Assembly (NCBI GenBank): GCA_955652025.1
Contig: CATPAO010000035.1
Location: forward strand, 1 to 17,450
Source of the DNA: Casimicrobiaceae bacterium
GTDB taxonomy: Bacteria > Pseudomonadota > Gammaproteobacteria > Burkholderiales > Casimicrobiaceae
Length of the DNA stretch: 17,450 nucleotides
Direction: 5' to 3'
The notes under the pieces are model-generated. The model was not told the DNA's origin, did not search any database, and was given only the letters and a program-made list of their open reading frames with translations. Positions 14,039-17,450 of this stretch are shown piece after piece (positions within the stretch are counted from its first letter, which is position 1; every line of letters starts with the position of its first letter). The translations under genes were made by a program, and so were the position numbers.

Positions 14039-17000
14039 TCAGCCGAGTGCGCGCCGCGCGTTGCCAAACATCCGGTACCACGGCGACGTTTCGCCCCAGC
14101 CATCGGGATGCCATGACATCTGTGCGCTCCGCCACACGCGCTCCGGATGCGGCATCAGAATCGTGAATCGCCCGTCGGCCGTGGTGAGACCCGTAATACC
14201 TTCCGGCGATCCGTTGGGATTGAAAGGGTACCGTTCGGTCGCTTTCCCATAGTTGTCGACAAAGCGTAGCGCGACGTGCGGCTGTGCGGCCGCAAGCTCT
14301 CGATCGTCGCCAAACTCGGCGAGCCCCTCGCCATGCGCCAGGACGACCGGAATGCGGCTGCCATGCATCCCGGCGAAGAACAGCGAAGCCGAGCGCGCGA
14401 CCTCGACCTGCACGAGTCGCGCCTCGAACTGTTCCGACGCATTGCGCACGAAATGCGGCCAATGCGCAGCACCCGGCACCAGGTCGCGCAGATTGCTCAT
14501 CATTTGACAGCCGTTGCACACGCCGAGCGCGAACGCGTCGGGTCGCGCGAAAAATGCCGCGAAATCGTCGCGCACGCGCGCATTGAACAGGATCGACTTG
14601 GCCCAGCCCTCGCCCGCGCCCAGCACGTCGCCATACGAGAACCCGCCTCCCGCGACGAACCCCTTGAACTCCGCCAGCGACCGCCGGCCTTGCGCGAGGT
14701 CGGTCATGTGCACGTCGTACACGGCGAATCCGGCGCGATCGAACGCGGCGGCCATTTCGATCTGCCCGTTGACACCCTGCTCACGCAGAATCGCCACGGC
14801 CGGCCGGGCGCCGGTGGCGACATACGGCGCGGCGATATCCTCCGCCGGGTCGAACGTCAACTGGGGCGTCAAGCCGGGATCGTCGACGTCGAGAATGCGC
14901 TCGTACTCCTGGTCCGCCGCGAGCGGGTAATCGCGGAGGCGTTGCATGGCGTGGGTGGTCGTCGCCCAGGCGCGATGGAGATCGACACGCGATTCATCCA
15001 GGACGAGGTCGGATCCGTGCGAAATGCGAATCCGCTGGCCGGCAAACGGTGCGCCGACAACGCTCGCCGCCAGTCCGGCCGCGCGCGCCGCCCGTACGAC
15101 GTCGGCCGCATCCCCCGAACGCACCTGCACGAGCGCTCCCAGTTCCTCGGCGAAAAGCGCCCCGATCGCGTTGGCGTCCTCGGCGTCCAGCGCGATCGCC
15201 AGCCCGCAACGCGACGCGAACGCCATTTCGCACAGGGTCGCCCACAAACCGCCGTCGGAAATGTCGTGATACGCGACCAGCGTGCCGCCCGCATGCAAAC
15301 GTCGAATCAGCGCGAAAAATGCGGGCAGGCGCGCCGGATCGTCGAGATCGGGCGCATCGTCACCCAACTGGCCATACACCTGAGCGAGCGCCGAGCCGCC
15401 TAAGCGGCGCTTGGCGTTGGCGAGGTCGATCAGCACGAGCGACGTCGCGCCGCGATCGAGGCGCAACAACGGGGTCAGCGTGCGGCGCGCATCGCCGACC
15501 GGAGCGAACGCCGATACGATGAGCGAGATCGGTGCCGTAACCGCCTTTTCGACGCCATCGTCCCGCCACGTCGTGCGCATCGACATCGAGTCCTTACCGA
15601 CCGGAATCGACAGGCCGATCCTTACGCAAAGGTCGAGCGCGACCGCGCGCACCGTGTCGTAGAGCGCCGCATCCTCGCCCGGGTGGCCCGCGGGCGCCAT
15701 CCAATTCGCCGACAACTTGATATCGCCGAGCGCGGCGATGTCCGCGGCGGCGATGTTCGTGATCGCCTCGCCGACCGCGATGCGTCCCGATGCCGGCGCG
15801 TCGATCAATGCGAGCGGCGTGCGCTCGCCGATCGCCATCGCCTCGCCGGCGTGACCGTCGAAGTCCATCAGCGTGACGGCGACGTCGGCGACCGGCACCT
15901 GCCACGGACCGACCATGGGATCGCGCGCGCACAAGCCGCCGACGGTTCGATCGCCGATCGTGACCAGGAACGTCTTGTCGGCGACCGCGGGAAACTGCAG
16001 CACGCGGTACGCCGCGTCGCGCACATCGACGTCGGCAAGATCGAGCGGCCGTAGCACGCGTCGTTCATGGCGGACATCGCGCGTCATTTTCGGCGGCTTG
16101 CCGAGAATGAGGTCGAGCGGCACGTCGACCGGCGCGTTCTCAAAATGCGGATCCGCGACGACCAACCGTCCCTCGGCACTGGCGTGCCCCACGACGGCGA
16201 ATGGACAGCGTTCGCGCGCGCAGATCGCGCCAAAGCGGTCGAGATCGGAGGAAAGGATCGCGAGCACATATCGCTCTTGCGCCTCGTTGCACCAGATTTC
16301 GCGCGGCGACATTCCCGGCTCTTCGGAAGGTACGGCGCGCAAATCGAAAGTCCCGCCCGCGTGTCCGCCGTGCACGAGTTCCGGCAGTGCGTTCGACAGG
16401 CCGCCGGCGCCAACATCGTGGATCGACAGGATCGGATTCGCCTGGCCCGCCTGCCAGCAGCGATCGATGACCTCCTGCGCGCGGCGCTGGATTTCGGCGT
16501 TGTCACGCTGGACCGAATCGAAATCGAGGTCGGCGATGTTGGCGCCGGCGGTCATCGACGAAGCGGCGCCGCCGCCCATGCCGATCAACATTCCGGGACC
16601 GCCCAGCTGGATCAGCAACGCGCCCGCGGGAATCTCGCGCTTCCGAGTGTGATCGCCGCGGATATTGCCTACGCCCCCGGCGATCATGATCGGTTTGTGA
16701 TAGCCGCGCGCTTCGCCATTCACCGTGAGCTCGAACGTGCGGAAATAGCCGGTGAGGTTCGGTCGGCCGAATTCATTGTTGAAAGCCGCCGCACCGATCG
16801 GTGCCTCCGTCATGATCGACAAAGCCGACGCGATGCGATCGGGTTTATTTCCAGTGAATTCCCACGGCTGCGGCAAACTCGGGATGCGCAGATGCGAGAC
16901 GGTGAAGCCGACGAGGCCGGCTTTCGGCCTGGCTCCGATGCCGGTCGCGCCCTCGTCGCGGATCTCGCCGCCCGCTCCGGTCGCGGCACCGGGAAACGGC

Positions 17001-17450
17001 GCGATCGCCGTCGGATGGTTATGCGTCTCGACTTTCATCAGGATGTCGGTCGCTTCGCGCGTCGTGCGATAGCGTCCGTCGGCGCGCGCATAGAATCGAT
17101 CGACCGATGCGCCCTTGATGACGGCCGCATTGTCGGAATAGGCGATGACGGTTCCCTGCGGATGCGCCGCATGCGTCGCGCGGATCATCGCGAACAGGCT
17201 CTTATCCTGCGGCACCCCGTCGACGATCCAGTCGGCGTTGAAGATCTTGTGCCGACAATGCTCGGAATTGGCCTGCGCGAACATCGTCAGCTCGACGTCG
17301 GTCGGATCGCGATTCAGCGCGCGAAATCCCGCGTCCAGATAATCGATTTCATCCGCTGCGAGCGCCAAGCCGAGCGCGGCGTTCGCCGCTTCGAGTGCCG
17401 CGCGGCCCTCGGTCAGCAGCGGGATCGTCGTAAGCGGCCTCGGCGTGAAG
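14039..17450 (-). CDS. purL: PurL, phosphoribosylformylglycinamidine synthase, N-terminus outside the window
   Basis: This is the large, single-chain PurL of proteobacteria, which converts FGAR, glutamine and ATP to FGAM in purine synthesis. About 1,136 residues are present; the frame is open at the window edge, where [15 protein letters not shown] is encoded, and roughly 180-200 N-terminal residues are missing. The linker region and first ATP-binding domain show [32 protein letters not shown] and [20 protein letters not shown]. The second synthetase half has [11 protein letters not shown] and [19 protein letters not shown]. The C-terminal class I glutamine amidotransferase domain has its nucleophile in GVCNGCQM (Cys codon at 14516-14518) and the histidine in MPHPER. 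The TTG at 17366-17368 is internal, not the start. The paaY-like gene follows by 23 bases and may be co-transcribed. Confidence 0.98.
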   Translation of the reverse strand, partial: FTPRPLTTIPLLTEGRAALEAANAALGLALAADEIDYLDAGFRALNRDPTDVELTMFAQANSEHCRHKIFNADWIVDGVPQDKSLFAMIRATHAAHPQGTVIAYSDNAAVIKGASVDRFYARADGRYRTTREATDILMKVETHNHPTAIAPFPGAATGAGGEIRDEGATGIGARPKAGLVGFTVSHLRIPSLPQPWEFTGNKPDRIASALSIMTEAPIGAAAFNNEFGRPNLTGYFRTFELTVNGEARGYHKPIMIAGGVGNIRGDHTRKREIPAGALLIQLGGPGMLIGMGGGAASSMTAGANIADLDFDSVQRDNAEIQRRAQEVIDRCWQAGQANPILSIHDVGAGGLSNALPELVHGGHAGGTFDLRAVPSEEPGMSPREIWCNEAQERYVLAILSSDLDRFGAICARERCPFAVVGHASAEGRLVVADPHFENAPVDVPLDLILGKPPKMTRDVRHERRVLRPLDLADVDVRDAAYRVLQFPAVADKTFLVTIGDRTVGGLCARDPMVGPWQVPVADVAVTLMDFDGHAGEAMAIGERTPLALIDAPASGRIAVGEAITNIAAADIAALGDIKLSANWMAPAGHPGEDAALYDTVRAVALDLCVRIGLSIPVGKDSMSMRTTWRDDGVEKAVTAPISLIVSAFAPVGDARRTLTPLLRLDRGATSLVLIDLANAKRRLGGSALAQVYGQLGDDAPDLDDPARLPAFFALIRRLHAGGTLVAYHDISDGGLWATLCEMAFASRCGLAIALDAEDANAIGALFAEELGALVQVRSGDAADVVRAARAAGLAASVVGAPFAGQRIRISHGSDLVLDESRVDLHRAWATTTHAMQRLRDYPLAADQEYERILDVDDPGLTPQLTFDPAEDIAAPYVATGARPAVAILREQGVNGQIEMAAAFDRAGFAVYDVHMTDLAQGRRSLAEFKGFVAGGGFSYGDVLGAGEGWAKSILFNARVRDDFAAFFARPDAFALGVCNGCQMMSNLRDLVPGAAHWPHFVRNASEQFEARLVQVEVARSASLFFAGMHGSRIPVVLAHGEGLAEFGDDRELAAAQPHVALRFVDNYGKATERYPFNPNGSPEGITGLTTADGRFTILMPHPERVWRSAQMSWHPDGWGETSPWYRMFGNARRALG

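Noticed and set aside
17366..17368. TTG as the start codon of purL
   Set aside because: PurL similarity continues upstream to the window edge ([15 protein letters not shown]), so this codon is an internal Leu.

Overview
The window is high-GC chromosomal DNA, packed with genes, and reads as a betaproteobacterium, most likely Burkholderiales or a close relative. The evidence is a PhaM-type polyhydroxyalkanoate granule protein, a PilS/PilR/AmpD block headed by a PP0621-type small protein, a yciB-bolA-PpiC run, and a TctB remnant of the tripartite tricarboxylate transporter type that is abundant in that order. No rRNA, tRNA, insertion sequence, phage gene or CRISPR array was seen. No stretch longer than about 205 bases lacks a gene.

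Layout. Positions 1-1084 (+) hold the C-terminal part of an M61 metallopeptidase with a PDZ domain. It converges on a minus-strand trio (2779 down to 1095): PhaM-like protein, glutathione S-transferase and a YbhB/PEBP-family protein, with gaps of 1 and 16 bases. From a 76-base divergent region, a plus-strand series runs from 2856 to 8137: FAD-linked 2-hydroxyacid dehydrogenase, PP0621-type zinc-ribbon membrane protein, sensor kinase PilS, sigma-54 activator PilR and the amidase AmpD. The gaps are 10, 4, 31 and -4 bases, so these genes may be co-transcribed. A TATAAT box just before yciB starts a second unit, yciB-bolA-PpiC (8205-9830), which ends at a good intrinsic terminator (9896-9925). Next come a broken TctB-like gene and, overlapping its end, a cytoplasmic-type gamma-glutamyltransferase (10381-12000). 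The rest is on the minus strand: a DUF937-transmembrane-OmpA protein (12033-13205), a PaaY-type gamma carbonic anhydrase-like protein (13401-14015) and purL (14039-17450), whose 5' end lies beyond the window.

Functionally the window is mostly core: type IV pilus regulation (PilS/PilR), peptidoglycan recycling (AmpD), septation and envelope (YciB), protein folding in the periplasm (PpiC-like) and purine synthesis (PurL). Several starts were set by ribosome binding sites or 4-base overlaps. Two genes (the FAD dehydrogenase and yciB) have a -10-like box about 8-9 bases before the ATG and no Shine-Dalgarno sequence, which suggests leaderless or near-leaderless mRNAs.

I found no convincing undescribed multi-gene system. 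The points most worth a second look are the DUF937-OmpA protein with its predicted cytoplasm-to-periplasm topology, the palindrome and leaderless-type promoter in the 2780-2855 region, the decayed TctB gene coupled to a gamma-glutamyltransferase, and the possible read-through from the FAD dehydrogenase into the pilSR genes.
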